64,000 bases of DNA from Aedes albopictus. Its lineage: Eukaryota; Arthropoda; Insecta; Diptera; Culicidae. Under the pieces are notes generated by a model. That model did not search any database. It saw only the letters and a list, made by a program, of their open reading frames with translations, and had not been told where the DNA came from. The translations under genes and the position numbers were made by a program. The stretch spans positions 81,547,734-81,611,733 of the forward strand of contig NC_085136.1 in the NCBI RefSeq assembly GCF_035046485.1, given 5' to 3'. Below, one piece after another: positions 48,301 through 54,700 of this stretch. Each line of letters opens with the position of its first letter. Within the stretch, counting starts at the first letter, position 1.

Positions 48301-49529
48301 GAACTTAATAAATGAAAATGAATCTCAGGATCCGAAGCAAATATAGACGTATCGTCTTCGGGGGAGTTTTCAGAAGGTCAAGATCAATCTAGTAGTGTAT
48401 TCAAGTAAAACTTCAAACTTCTGTATTTCAAGATTTAGAGCAGAGTGTAACTGTTTTTGGAAACATTACCTTCTTAGAAAGCTGTGGATGATATTTTGTT
48501 CTTCTCACGTATTCTACAATTACAAATAGATGGGGAAATGTGTCTGCTTCCGATAGAGATGGTGGATTTCTCACAGTATTATCGTACTAGTATAGAGCTG
48601 CAACTATACCATGTTCAGTGGTTCATTTTCATTGTTCATTAAATACCAATACGCATTGGGTTGATGATCTACAGATTGTAAGATCCACTAACCCTTGCGT
48701 AGTTATAACTACGTAGTTATATACAGATGGAGTTGAACCGCTACAAAGGTTATCAGATTTTCAATTCAAGCTCTGTATATAAATGATTGCTTCGGTAAGC
48801 TACGTTCTGTTCAAAAAACCCGTCGATGTTTTTCTCTTGGTTCCACATAAATAAGTATAACGCACAAATAAAACACAATCTCTTCAAGAGTCCATCTGCC
48901 GAAGATAACGTAACGAAATTTACTGCAAAGCCAAGAAAACGTCAAAAACTCGAAACGGAGCGTCCGCAGAACGAATCAAACCCAAAAAAATGGTTCAATC
49001 ATACTTCGAATAGTACACGGCCAAAAAATTCGATTACTGAGAGAGACGAATGGTAGGTATAGAAGGAAACTTCAACACAAAGCAAAAGCACAAACAAAAT
49101 CGGCAACGCGGTCTACTTACATTGGCCAGGTCTTCGGACCCGCTGCTCATCTCGGCCGAAACCTTGCTGAGCAGCCGGGCAAAGGTGACCTTCTTCTCCA
49201 GCTTGGGGTCGGATATCTGGCGGACCATGGAGGACACCGAAAGTGAGTGCTCGGAGAAGGTCGTTTCTTTGAGGTCCGATTCCGACTCGGCGTGGTGCAC
49301 CTTGAGGCGGTTTTCGGACAGCTGGATCAGTTCGCCCAGGCTGACTTGCTGCGGTTGGTGGGAGGGGGTCGTTAGAAGGGGCTTATTCGAGTTGAGTGAT
49401 CTAGGGGCATTACCTTGGTGGCTGCGTTGGGTGCTGGCGATACCAGCTGCTGCAGTATCTGCTTCTTCTCGTTGACGTTCTTCTTGGTGGGCGTGGAGTT
49501 GTTTCGCTTCTTGCGGGGTGATGGCGTTC
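20932..49529 (-). CDS. gene B: long multi-exon gene for a Ser/Pro-rich protein (5' end not found)
   Basis: Ten coding exons can be joined on the minus strand from 49529 down to a stop codon at 20932. At each junction a GT donor, an AG acceptor and the intron phase agree. About 3,640 nt or 1,213 codons are visible. The protein is mostly Ser/Pro/Thr-rich and probably disordered, with an acidic Asp/Glu/Tyr run and two copies of an ILLEIPS motif. Islands that could be helical are FANLADSDLFRRLLNYKLDK, LELYIGKELIENGRNI and IGRLRAIGNQIRFLRRLERS. No catalytic domain, signal peptide or membrane segment is evident. I do not recognise the family; a large cytoplasmic or neuronal scaffold is possible. 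Two introns (10.2 and 13.5 kb) are packed with transposons. The visible 5' exon begins in mid-codon, so further upstream exons must exist. Confidence 0.75.
21394..21494 (-). CDS. gene B, penultimate exon
   Basis: This 101-nt exon lies between acceptor GCAATCCAG and donor GTAAGC. It encodes DVSSQILPKVTVEDISARPQ followed by SKIGRLRAIGNQIR. It starts in phase 0, compatible with the exon ending at 31700, and ends in phase 2, compatible with the terminal exon 62 nt away. Small size, good splice sites and matching phases support it. Confidence 0.78.
21663..21717. repeat. short CAG/AGC trinucleotide tracts
   Basis: Two short AGCAGC runs (21663-21681 and 21697-21712) lie in the large intron of gene B. 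No coding role is suggested. Confidence 0.6.
22047..22175. mobile_element. possible MITE with imperfect inverted ends
   Basis: AAACTTTCAGGACGCGC near 22047 is roughly inverted at GCACGCCCTGAAAGGTTAAA near 22150-22170. The match has several mismatches and no convincing target duplication, so this is tentative. The rest of 21720-22385 shows nothing recognisable. Confidence 0.35.
22386..23480. repeat. degenerate short-unit tandem tract with strand switch
   Basis: Up to about 22860 the plus strand carries TTTCAGGGG- and TTTAAGGG-like words. After that the complementary form (CCCCTGAAATCCC, CCTTGAAACGCC) dominates. Spacing is irregular, roughly 9-13 bp. This looks like an old tandem repeat inverted at about 22860. 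It lies within the 10.2-kb intron of gene B. Confidence 0.6.
23895..24345. repeat. degenerate short-unit tandem tract, second block
   Basis: CCTGAAACGCC- and CCTTGAAACTCC-like words recur irregularly, as in the right half of 22386-23480. The two blocks are separated by about 400 bp of AT-rich DNA in which nothing is recognised. Confidence 0.55.
24420..24900 (+). pseudogene. degenerate LINE ORF2 C-terminal fragment
   Basis: The translation includes EPQYNEMLRICSGAFKTSSV, resembling the region after the reverse transcriptase in I/R1/Loa-type elements (a conserved LR-C-GAFR-SSP pattern). A possible RNase H start, YIDGSS, follows near 24795. Stops and frameshifts are frequent. The clade cannot be fixed from this fragment. 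I recognise nothing in 24900-25900 beyond AT-rich and ACCGAAAG-word DNA near 25205-25350. Confidence 0.45.
25921..26054. mobile_element. hAT-like MITE, 134 bp, 8-bp target duplication
   Basis: GCCTTGCC occurs exactly on both sides (25913-25920 and 26055-26062). The ends are inverted copies, CATAGGCGCCAACTT and the complement of AAGTTGGCGCGTCTG. The interior has G/C homopolymer runs and no coding capacity. An 8-bp duplication is characteristic of hAT elements. Confidence 0.88.
26679..26742 (-). mobile_element. truncated retroposon 3' end with 14-bp target duplication
   Basis: AACAGGCAGAAGAA occurs at 26665-26678 and again at 26743-26756. Between them is a 64-bp piece whose minus strand reads GAGACGAACCAGCCAAGGGC and ends AATAAAGACAAATC. 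It resembles the 3' end of a SINE or LINE. The duplication shows LINE-mediated insertion of a 5'-truncated copy. Confidence 0.75.
26871..27047 (-). mobile_element. Feilai-type tRNA-derived SINE
   Basis: The minus strand starts GGAGCGGATCTGGTGTGGTG (near box A) and has box B GATCGAATC in CCTGGGATCGAATCCCA. It ends with CTAGGGCTAAAAATCTCGTT and an A-rich tail. This head-and-tail arrangement is the one I know from Feilai SINEs of Aedes. An 11-bp duplication with one mismatch (TCACGAATCTT at 26860-26870, TCACGGATCTT at 27048-27058) flanks it. It interrupts an R1-like sequence. Confidence 0.85.
27060..28120 (+). pseudogene. R1-like non-LTR retrotransposon, decayed ORF1 pieces
   Basis: 27080-27250 translates to ELKRDKIRKGAAFKCLAKEV and VKVRALITEVTLKVQ, typical of the ORF1 region before the zinc knuckles in R1-clade elements. 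The stretch about 27640-28110 is a diverged duplicate of 26200-26640, with shared GGTTGATGAGG, GATGGGCT and GTTTCGATTTCTACC-like words. Two copies of the same element type have therefore accumulated here. Frames are broken throughout. Confidence 0.6.
28150..29170 (+). pseudogene. R1-clade non-LTR retrotransposon, ORF1 end and endonuclease start, decayed
   Basis: A second ORF1 piece lies near 28280-28400 (ELK..EERKDVAY and LAKEALGEGVELRA). A zinc-knuckle remnant, PPKACFRCLEAGHQS, is near 28570-28615. An apurinic-type endonuclease remnant follows, with VAERRMDTIIMVAVPCRVPV (28765-28830) and TWAVEWKSRN plus ILLEALDMLDVTHEV (29065-29155). The order knuckle then endonuclease is that of R1-like elements. 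Multiple stops make it non-functional. Confidence 0.75.
29651..30685. mobile_element. foldback (inverted-repeat) element of about 1 kb
   Basis: The left end, AAAGACTGGACTCGAAAAAA onward, is inverted at the right end, with pairing over about 100 bp (GAGACAC, AATGTATAACTTTTGATTGC and TAGCTGATTTTT are shared). The interior is AT-rich and repeats ACTGAACCGATT/AAATTTT words. There is no coding capacity. The target duplication is unclear. It contains a retroposed insertion at 30044-30114. Confidence 0.78.
30044..30114 (-). mobile_element. short retroposed insertion with 12-bp target duplication
   Basis: AATAAGCAGATG is present at 30032-30043 and 30115-30126. The intervening piece has a T-rich left side (poly-A on the minus strand) and reads GGCGAAGTGTAGAATTAGCT at its minus-strand start. 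These are hallmarks of LINE-mediated retroposition of a truncated transcript or SINE end. It sits inside the foldback element, so it is younger. Confidence 0.8.
30790..30905. mobile_element. piggyBac-type MITE, 116 bp, TTAA target duplication
   Basis: TTAA flanks both ends (30786-30789 and 30906-30909). The ends are inverted copies of CCCTAAAAGGGATACC. TTAA duplication with a CCC-type end is diagnostic of piggyBac-like elements. The interior contains a small palindrome (GGGGTCCATTGGACCCC-like). No transposase is present. Confidence 0.88.
30910..31699. other. gene B intron, no feature recognised
   Basis: Unique AT-rich sequence with CT-rich stretches near 31375-31460. It follows the donor GTTTTG of the exon ending at 31700. 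I see no coding or repeat signal. Confidence 0.45.
31700..32202 (-). CDS. gene B, exon(s) with acidic Asp/Glu/Tyr run
   Basis: The acceptor CGATTCAG precedes 32202, and the phase (1) matches the exon ending at 32345. The segment starts with FTSFTRETHLCDSGDDTGE and ends DDEDDEYYYEK before donor GTTTTG at 31699. After DDTGE there is a donor-like GTACGT (from 32143), and AG sites occur near 31955-31961. The frame is open throughout, so about 185 nt may be either an intron (phase 0, frame-preserving) or coding sequence rich in Ser/Thr/Pro. The downstream part contains FANLADSDLFRRLLNYKLDK, the best candidate for a folded helix. Confidence 0.68.
32345..32796 (-). CDS. gene B, Ser/Arg-rich exon
   Basis: Acceptor CCTCTTGCAG is followed by a codon split that joins the previous exon in phase 2, giving SDRTVSMERFSTHFYGKKDQ. 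It continues with basic and serine-rich sequence (GRRRERRSSRSGATLSPSKS), the first ILLEIPS motif, and a polyserine run. Donor GTAAAG follows at 32344. Its length is 452 nt. Confidence 0.75.
33535..33973 (-). CDS. gene B, exon with acidic helical segment
   Basis: This exon is bounded by an AG after GCTGCTCAAG and by donor GTAACT. It encodes MRRHTSILKKHNEATGG, then serine-rich RSDSETLSDDPLLESNDEG, and the island KELELYIGKELIENGRNILN. It ends in phase 2 in the codon that is completed at 32796. A stop reached by reading past the donor lies in the intron and is not used. Confidence 0.76.
34040..34377 (-). CDS. gene B, Ser/Pro/Gly-rich exon
   Basis: Acceptor CTCTTGCAG precedes 34377. The split codon AG/A joins the upstream exon to LLKQWEKPGSLDLPFEPPMI. 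Serine-rich sequence follows (SSSGYSSMASPGPSRCGSSN). The 66-nt intron 33974-34039 (GTGAGG...CTCAAG, with an ACTAAC branch-like site) preserves the frame; read-through would add 22 residues, so retention is conceivable. Confidence 0.72.
34485..34843 (-). CDS. gene B, proline-rich exon
   Basis: Acceptor CCACTTCAG precedes 34843. The exon is in phase 0 at its start and phase 2 at its end (donor GTTCGG). It encodes NTNPNQVTIEINHPESDTDS, a KAPPPPKISISIDVQPPTPE segment that could bind SH3- or WW-type domains, and VIPELVIQQPSPTKERSAVV. The proline-rich reading is an inference from composition. Confidence 0.76.
34911..35615 (-). CDS. gene B, long exon with conserved-looking Ser/Thr-rich sequence
   Basis: Donor GTAAGT follows 34911, and the open frame is exactly 235 codons if the exon starts at 35615 after TTATCACAAAG. 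That start gives phase 0, matching the exon at 49121. A second AG at 35599-35600 would break the phase and is less likely. Notable segments are RVRPKVSSADSILAMFKNF, a second ILLEIPS motif, and CLSPIREMPTPIPSPALTPI. Confidence 0.74.
36270..36540 (+). pseudogene. LTR-retrotransposon remnant: zinc knuckle and copia-type pre-integrase piece
   Basis: CSRCANIVH (36285-36312) resembles the start of a gag CCHC knuckle. After a stop, 36357-36540 reads VKLGNGFHVPSLAGNLLFVG and ends NGGLYHLKR. This matches the pattern of the copia GAG-pre-integrase region (L-VP-L--NLLSV---T--G..., -GLY-L). It is a fragment inside the 13.5-kb intron of gene B. 35616-36270 shows no further recognisable feature. Confidence 0.6.
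36541..36735 (+). pseudogene. gypsy-type reverse transcriptase/RNase H junction fragment
   Basis: FFKKTVEFLGFEVSKNGILP is the Ty3/gypsy pattern (VEFLGH-IS--GI-PN--K). After a one-base frameshift, QFLGLVGFFRRFIPQFSIVA continues the conserved FLGL-NYYR-FI block. It follows the copia-like piece without a stop in between, so the two superfamilies are joined. The right end is cut by the LINE 3' end at about 36737. Confidence 0.75.
37567..37721. mobile_element. MITE of 155 bp inside the LINE reverse transcriptase
   Basis: The ends pair as CCCAGACAACCAGTATTCGT against the complement of the right end (CCCAGTCAACCAGTGATCGT), with the pairing extending to about 50 bp. ATC flanks both sides. Removing the element and one ATC (158 bp) joins the two reverse transcriptase frames exactly at GM-MRQAG. 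The frame restoration fixes the boundaries. Confidence 0.86.
38414..38580. mobile_element. palindromic MITE of 167 bp inside the LINE
   Basis: The arms, starting CCCAAGCAACACACATGTTA, are inverted almost perfectly over about 75 bp. The flanks are consistent with a 2-bp TG duplication. Removing 169 bp restores the frame between the connector ORF upstream and the reverse transcriptase start (EDGNEPTPTL). The uninterrupted relative at about 20060 supports the empty site. Confidence 0.88.
40445..42830 (-). mobile_element. BEL/Pao retrotransposon piece: gag, zinc knuckle, protease, start of pol
   Basis: In minus-strand order there is a DUF1759-like gag region (LEPLSEQFLIHLVCTRLDA). A CCHC knuckle follows (ICLNCFSNKHYVHEC), then CRKCGRRHH. 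Next is a BEL-type aspartic protease region (FLLDCGLMHNLITARLVN, where DCG replaces the usual DSG/DTG) and the pol start (FTPETIFGWIVGG, then LRRFVQVERRL). An in-frame TAA at 40863-40865 separates protease from pol. A 579-bp MITE splits gag from the knuckle. The left end abuts the LINE at about 40440. It is not functional as it stands. Confidence 0.88.
41729..42307. mobile_element. TA-flanked palindromic MITE, 579 bp, Tc1/mariner-like
   Basis: TA flanks both ends (41727-41728 and 42308-42309). The termini are inverted CAGTATCGGACAATAAAAA, and the arms stay paired for about 230 bp each. Smaller copies of the end motif (AATAAAAATGCACCA) are repeated inside the arms near 41930 and 42090. Removing 581 bp brings the gag and zinc-knuckle frames into register. 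A TA duplication is typical of Tc1/mariner elements. No transposase is present. Confidence 0.9.
42865..44143 (+). mobile_element. BEL/Pao integrase region, plus strand, with two nonsense codons
   Basis: One frame runs from about 42870 to a stop at 44141. It contains an H2C2 zinc-binding region (HVEMLHAPQQ then CITC), the catalytic pattern D (NTGVDFCGPIY), D (LFSDNGLNFVGS) and E (HFGGLWEAGVRSAKYHL), and a C-terminal domain (PPMNWKLGRIEQVFPGLDG). TGA codons at 43115-43117 and 43844-43846 interrupt the frame where arginine would fit. It lies head-to-head with the minus-strand gag-protease piece, so it is either a second element or an inverted remnant. Confidence 0.88.
44180..44530 (+). mobile_element. 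3' LTR of the plus-strand BEL/Pao element (end approximate)
   Basis: A purine-rich stretch (ATTGGGGGCAGCA) precedes TGTTGAGTGT, 36 bp after the integrase stop, as expected for a 3' LTR. AATAAA is at 44361-44366. The terminal CA could not be placed, because no second LTR is present for comparison. Confidence 0.65.
44985..47969. mobile_element. 3-kb foldback element with 580-590-bp arms
   Basis: The arms 44985-45562 and 47379-47969 are inverted copies, starting CACGGTGTGTT. TTAAT flanks both sides (44980-44984 and 47970-47974). The arms share landmarks such as GGGGGGTCTAGAACAAAAA-type text, TTTTGTCTTTGAGGATAGAA and GTTTTGCGTA. Between them lie about 910 bp of AT-rich unpaired DNA and a nested MITE. 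No transposase is seen, so movement must have been non-autonomous. Confidence 0.88.
46474..47378. mobile_element. nested TA-flanked MITE of 905 bp
   Basis: Inverted termini GGGGAGACTGAGGAGACTTG / complement are flanked by TA (46472-46473 and 47379-47380). The word GGGAGACTTGATCCC or its complement recurs internally near 46845, 46988, 47157 and 47352. It sits at the inner end of the right arm of the foldback and so inserted after it. Confidence 0.85.
48117..48325 (+). pseudogene. 5'-truncated LINE 3' end
   Basis: The sequence encodes RMPDNNPAKLVFAT and WSGAQRARWADQVER-like text. This matches the C-terminal region of the LINE at 36737-40440, and the copy ends in AATAAATGAAAATGAA. It is short, in the opposite orientation to the main copy, and interrupted. 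Confidence 0.75.
49121..49348 (-). CDS. gene B, 76-codon exon
   Basis: Acceptor CAACCGCAG and donor GTAAGT bound exactly 76 codons in phase 0 at both ends. It encodes QVSLGELIQLSENRLKVHHA, then acidic/serine text, and KKVTFARLLSKVSAEMSSGS. Short amphipathic helices are likely. The following 13.5-kb intron carries most of the transposons in this window. Confidence 0.8.
49414..49529 (-). CDS. gene B, 5'-most exon seen
   Basis: Acceptor CCACTTTCAG precedes 49529 and donor GTAATG follows 49414. The exon encodes a basic TPSPRKKRNNSTPTKKNVNE and KKQILQQLVSPAPNAATK. The run PRKKR resembles a nuclear localisation signal or a phosphorylated basic linker. It starts with the last two bases of a codon, so at least one more exon lies at higher coordinates. 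49530-50390 shows no exon that I can support. Confidence 0.76.
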
Positions 49530-50917
49530 CTGAAAGTGGATCGTTTATTTGAGGATCGTTCCTTAACTCGTGTAACTGAATTTCGAAAAGGGTATGGGAA
49601 CTAAATACTGAACTTATAAAGGCTCGTTGAAACTTTTAGAGAAGCTCACTAAAGCATGCCACTAGATGAAAGGTTTGGCAGTTGAACTACTGGATAGAAC
49701 TAAGACATCGAAATATGCTTTCTAAGAGCTAATAGATGAGAGTGGCAGGTGTTTCGTCTTGCAGAAAATTCTACGACCTTTTTAGGTCAAGCTAAATCAT
49801 ATTTAAAATAAACCAATTGTGATTTATCGTTCAAACAAAAAAAAAACAATCAAAAACAACTATTGCTCGCTAAACGGCAAGTGGTGTCGTGTTTTGTTCA
49901 ACGTGAAAACTGAGTGTGGGAGTTGATGTGAACGAACACGGAACTCAAATCAACGAACGAAAATGGTGAGACACATGTGCATTGTAATTGCCTACCAGCA
50001 GCCACGTTGGAATTTTGTAATTGTACAGACAAATTGTTTCGTTTTAGTTACTTAGTTGTCTCCTAAGCTCATGATGGGGTTAATACTGTTTCATTTATGT
50101 TATATTAAGGTGAGGAATGTTGCATGGCTGTATCACACTACTGCTGCAGGTGGGTTGGTTAAAGGTGAGATTCTGGACGGGGGAGGTGTATCTACCAGTT
50201 TGACAATAACGGCGGGATTATACACGAGGGATTGGTTTGAGACAGTTAATCGATTCTGGCTTAAATTTTGTAAAATGTGAAAATAAGTACTCTTGTACAT
50301 TCAGAGTTTGGTAATGTTGTATCTTTCCTTAAAATCGCCCTTTTACGGAACGTAATAATTCGATTCGGATTAATACTCCCGAGAATTATTTTCAGAGGAG
50401 TTCCCTAAGAAAATTCAATATAAATCCCCGAGGAATTCCCAGAGGAATTTCCAGAGGAATTTCCAGAGGAATTTACAAAGAAATTTTCACAGGAATTTTC
50501 AGAGGAACTTCTAGAGAAATTCTCAGAGCAATTTCCAAAGCAATTCCTAGAGGGATTTCCAGAGAAACTCCTGAGTAATTTCCATGGGATTTCCCAGCAA
50601 AACTCCCAGGAAAATCTCCGAGAAATTACCAGATGAATTTTCAAAAAAAAAAAAAAATCCAGAGAAATTCCCAGAAGATTTTCCAGAGGAATTCTATTAG
50701 AAATTACTAAAGGAGTTCAAAAAAAAAAAAAATCCCAGGAGAATTCCAAACGTAATTCCCAGGAGAATTCCCAATAGAATTCCCAGAGAAGTTCAAAGAG
50801 AAAAATTAACAGAGAAATTTTCGAAGGAATTTGAAGAGGAACTTTCAACGGAATTACCAAAGCAATTTTCAGAGAAATTTCCGGACGGATTTGTCAGAGG
50901 AATTTCCAGAGTAATTA

Positions 50918-51733
50918 CACAGCGTAACAAAAAATAACTTCTGGTCTGTCTCAAGAGCAAACTTATGTGTCTCTGGCAGGTTTTGGGCCGCTGAATCCGA
51001 ATCCGGGCTCAGATTTGCTCCAACACGTCACAATGTTGAGCTATACCTCAATTTATAGGGCAAAATATGCGATTTTGGGCTTTTTTGACTGCATTGATGG
51101 CTTGCATGGAAATATTTATTTTAAGCAATCAAAAGGTTAATTATATATTACGATTGTTGATTATTGTCGGTGAAAACACACACTAAAACTCGATATCGAG
51201 TTTTAGTGTGTGTTTTCACCGAAAATAATCAACAATCGTAATATATAACATTCGACGGTGACATAAACTCCACATAATAAACAACAGGTTAATTGCTCAA
51301 CTAACATCTAAATTAACGACTCATGCAAAATATTTCGTTTTACCAAATCGAATTTGATAGTTTTAAGCGATTAATGTTAGGTACGATATTTCCCATACAA
51401 GACACCCTCCAAAAGTTGCATGCAAGTTTTCATACTAACATAAATTGCATAAATCTTTCAAATTTTATTAGGTAAAACGAAATATTTTGCATAAGTCGTT
51501 AATGTAGATGGTAATTGACCAATTAACCTTTTGAATGCTTAAAAAAATATTTCCATGCTTAATGGCTTGCAGTCAAAAAAACCCAAAATCGCATATTTTG
51601 CCCTCTAAATTGAGGTACAGCTCAAAATTGTGACGTGTTAGAGCAAATCTGAGCCCGGACTCGGAATCAGCGGCCCAAAATCCTTCGGAGACACATAAGT
51701 TGGCTATTGAGATAAAAAAAATGTTGCGCTGTG
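50918..51733. mobile_element. 816-bp foldback element inside the minisatellite
   Basis: The termini CACAGCGTAACAAAAA and the complement of the right end (CACAGCGCAACATTTT) are flanked by TTA (50915-50917 and 51734-51736). The arms pair over about 220 bp and share TTTGGGCCGCTGA, GCAAAATATGCGATTTTGGG and AATATTTCGTTTTACC. A second, smaller insertion lies in the left arm. Confidence 0.88.
51143..51285. mobile_element. nested palindromic insertion with 9-bp flanking repeat
   Basis: AGGTTAATT is found at 51134-51142 and 51286-51294. The insert begins with a 106-bp near-perfect palindrome (51142-51247) centred on CGATATCG, followed by about 38 bp of unpaired DNA. The duplication length suggests an 8-9-bp target duplication. 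It disrupts the pairing of the larger foldback's left arm, so it is younger. Confidence 0.7.
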
Positions 51734-54700
51734 TTATCAGAGGAAATCTCACAAGAATTTCCAGAGGAATTTCAAGGGAATTCTAAAGAGAAATTCACAG
51801 AGGTATTCCCAGAGGAATTTTCAGAGGAGTTTTCAGATAAATTTTTCACAAGCATTTTCACTGGAAATTCCAGAGGAATTTCAAGAAGAATTCCCAACGG
51901 AAATCCCAAAGAAATTATCAGATCGTCAGAGGAAATTCCTACAGGAATTTCCAGAGGAATTTTCACAGGAATTTATACAGGAATTTCTAGAGGAATTTCC
52001 AGCTGAAATTATAGAGGAATTTCTAGATAAATTCTCAAAGAAATTCTCAATGGAATTTAAAAAGAAATTCCCAACGAAATTCGCTGCAGAATCTCCAAAG
52101 GAATTTCCAGAGGGATTTTCCAGGGGAAATTACAGAGTGATTTTCACAGGAATTTCCTGAGGTTTTCCCAAAGTAATTCTAAGATAAATTCCCAGATTAA
52201 TTTCCAGAGGCATTCCCAGAGATTTCCAGTGGAACACCAAAAGCAATTTCCAACTGAATTCCTAGAAGAATTAACAGAGTAATTTCCAGAGGAATTTCCG
52301 GAGGAATTTCCAGAGGAATTTCCACAGGAATTTCCAGAGGCATTTTCAGAGGATTTTTTAGAGGATTTTGAAGAGGAATTTCCAGAGGAATTTCCTGAGG
52401 AATTCTCAGAGGAATTCCCAAAGTTATTATTAGAGGAATTACCAGAGGACTTCCCAGGGGAATTCCTAGAGGAATTCCCAGAGGAAATGGCAGAGGAATT
52501 CCCAGAGGAATTCCAAGAGAAATTCCTAGAGGAATTCCCAGAGGAACTTCCAGAGGAATTCCAAGAGGAGTTTTCTGAGGAATTTCCGGAGGAATTTCAA
52601 GAGGAATTTTTACAGGATTTTCTAGAGGATTTTCCACAGGAATTCTCGGGAAATCCTGGGAGGAGTTCACAGAAAAATGTCCAGAGGAATTCCCAGTGGT
52701 ATGTCCAGAGGAATTCCCAGAGAAATTTCTAAAAGAATTCCCAAAGGATTTCCCAGAGACATTCCCAGAGGAATTTCCTGAAAAATTCCCAAGAGAATTC
52801 CCAGAGATTCCCGGAGAAATTCCTAGAGGAATATATATAGGAATTTCCGGGGGAATTTCCAGCGGAATTTTTGACATATTTTTTCAGAAATTTCCAGAAG
52901 AATTTCCAGATGAATTTCCTGAGGAATTCCCAAAGTAATTCCCGGAGAAAAATCTAGACAAATTACAGGAGGAATTTTCAGAGCAATTATTAGAGGTAAT
53001 TCTAGAGAAATTTTCAGCGGAATTCTTGGAATTCTTAGAAGAATTCCCAGATGGATTCCCAGAGTCATTCCCAGAGGAATTTCCAGGGGAATTCCCAAAC
53101 GAATTCTCAGAGAAATTCTAAGGAGATTTCCCAAAGGAATTCCCAGAGGAGTTTCCAGAGGAATTCCCAGAAAAATTCCAAAAAGAATTTTCAGAGAAAT
53201 TTCCTGAAGAATGCCCAGAGAAATTCTCATATGAATTTCCAAAGGAATTCCCAGAGATTCCCGAAGAAATTCCCAGAAGTATTTCCAGAAGAAATCCCAC
53301 AGAAATTCCAAACGGAATTCTTAGCGGAATTATAATAGGAATTTCCAGAGGAATTTTCATAGGAATCCCCAGAGTAATACCTAGAGGTATTTCCAGATGA
53401 ATTCCCACAATTTCCAGCGGAGCCCAGAAACATTTCCAGAGGAATTCCCAGGGGAATTCTCAGAGGCATTTGCAAAGAAAATTCCTAGAAAAATGCCTAG
53501 AGGAATTCACAGAGAAATTGTTAGAAGTATTCCTTAAGGAATTCCCAGATGAAATCCCAGATAAATTCCCAGAATAATTCCCAGAGTAAATCCCAAAGAT
53601 ATTTTGAGAGGATATTCCAAAGGAATTTCCAAAGGAATTCCAAGAGGAATTCCCAGAGGAATTCCCAGAGAAATTCCAAAAGAAATTCCCAGAGAAATTC
53701 CCAGAGGAATTCTCACAGGAATTCCCAGAGAAATCCCCAGAGTAATTCCCAGAGGAATTCCCAAAGGCATTTCCAGAGAAATTCTCAGATAAATTCCCAG
53801 AGAAATTCCCAGAGAAATTTCCAGAGAAATTCCAAGAGTAATTTCCAGAGGAATTCCCGAAGGAATTCCCAGAGGAATTTCCAAGGGAATTCCCAGAGAA
53901 ATTCTCAGAGAAATTCCCAGAAAAATTCCTGGAGGAATTCCCAGAGAAATTCCCAGAAAAAGAAATTCCCAGAGAAATTCTCAGAAAAAGAAATTCCCAG
54001 AGGAATTCTCAGAGGAATTTCCAGGAATGCCCAGATGAAATTCCCCAGCAATTCCCAGAGGAATTCCCCCAGGAATTCCCAGATGAATTCCCAGAGAAAT
54101 TTTTAGAGAAATTCCCAGAGTTATTCCCAGAGGAACTCTCAGAGGAATTCCCAGAGTTATTCGCAGAGAAATTCCCAGAGTAATTTCCACAGTAATTTCC
54201 AGATGAATTCTCTGAGTTATTCCCTGAGTAATTCTCAGAGAAATTTCCAGAGGAATTCTCAGAGGAATTTCCAGAATAAGTCCCAGAGGAATTCCCTGAG
54301 AAATTCCCCCAGGAATTCGCAGAAGAATTTCTCCAGGAATTTCCAGAGGAATTACCCCAGGAATTCCTAGAGGAATTTCCAAAGGAATTCCCAGAGATTC
54401 CCGGAGATTCCCAAAGAAATTCCCAGAGGTATTTCCAGAAGAAATCCCACATAAATTCCCAACGGAATTCTTAGCGGAATTATAATAGGAATTTACAGAG
54501 GAATTTTCACAGGAATCTCCAGAGTAATTCCTAGAGATATTTCCAGATGAATTCCCACAATTTCCAGTGGAGCCCAGAGAAATTTCCAGAGGAATTTCCA
54601 GGGGAATTCTCAGAAGCATTTCCAAAGAAAATTCCCAGAAAAATGCCTATAGGAATTCACAGAGAAATTGTTAGAGGTATTCCTAGAGGAATTCCCAGAT

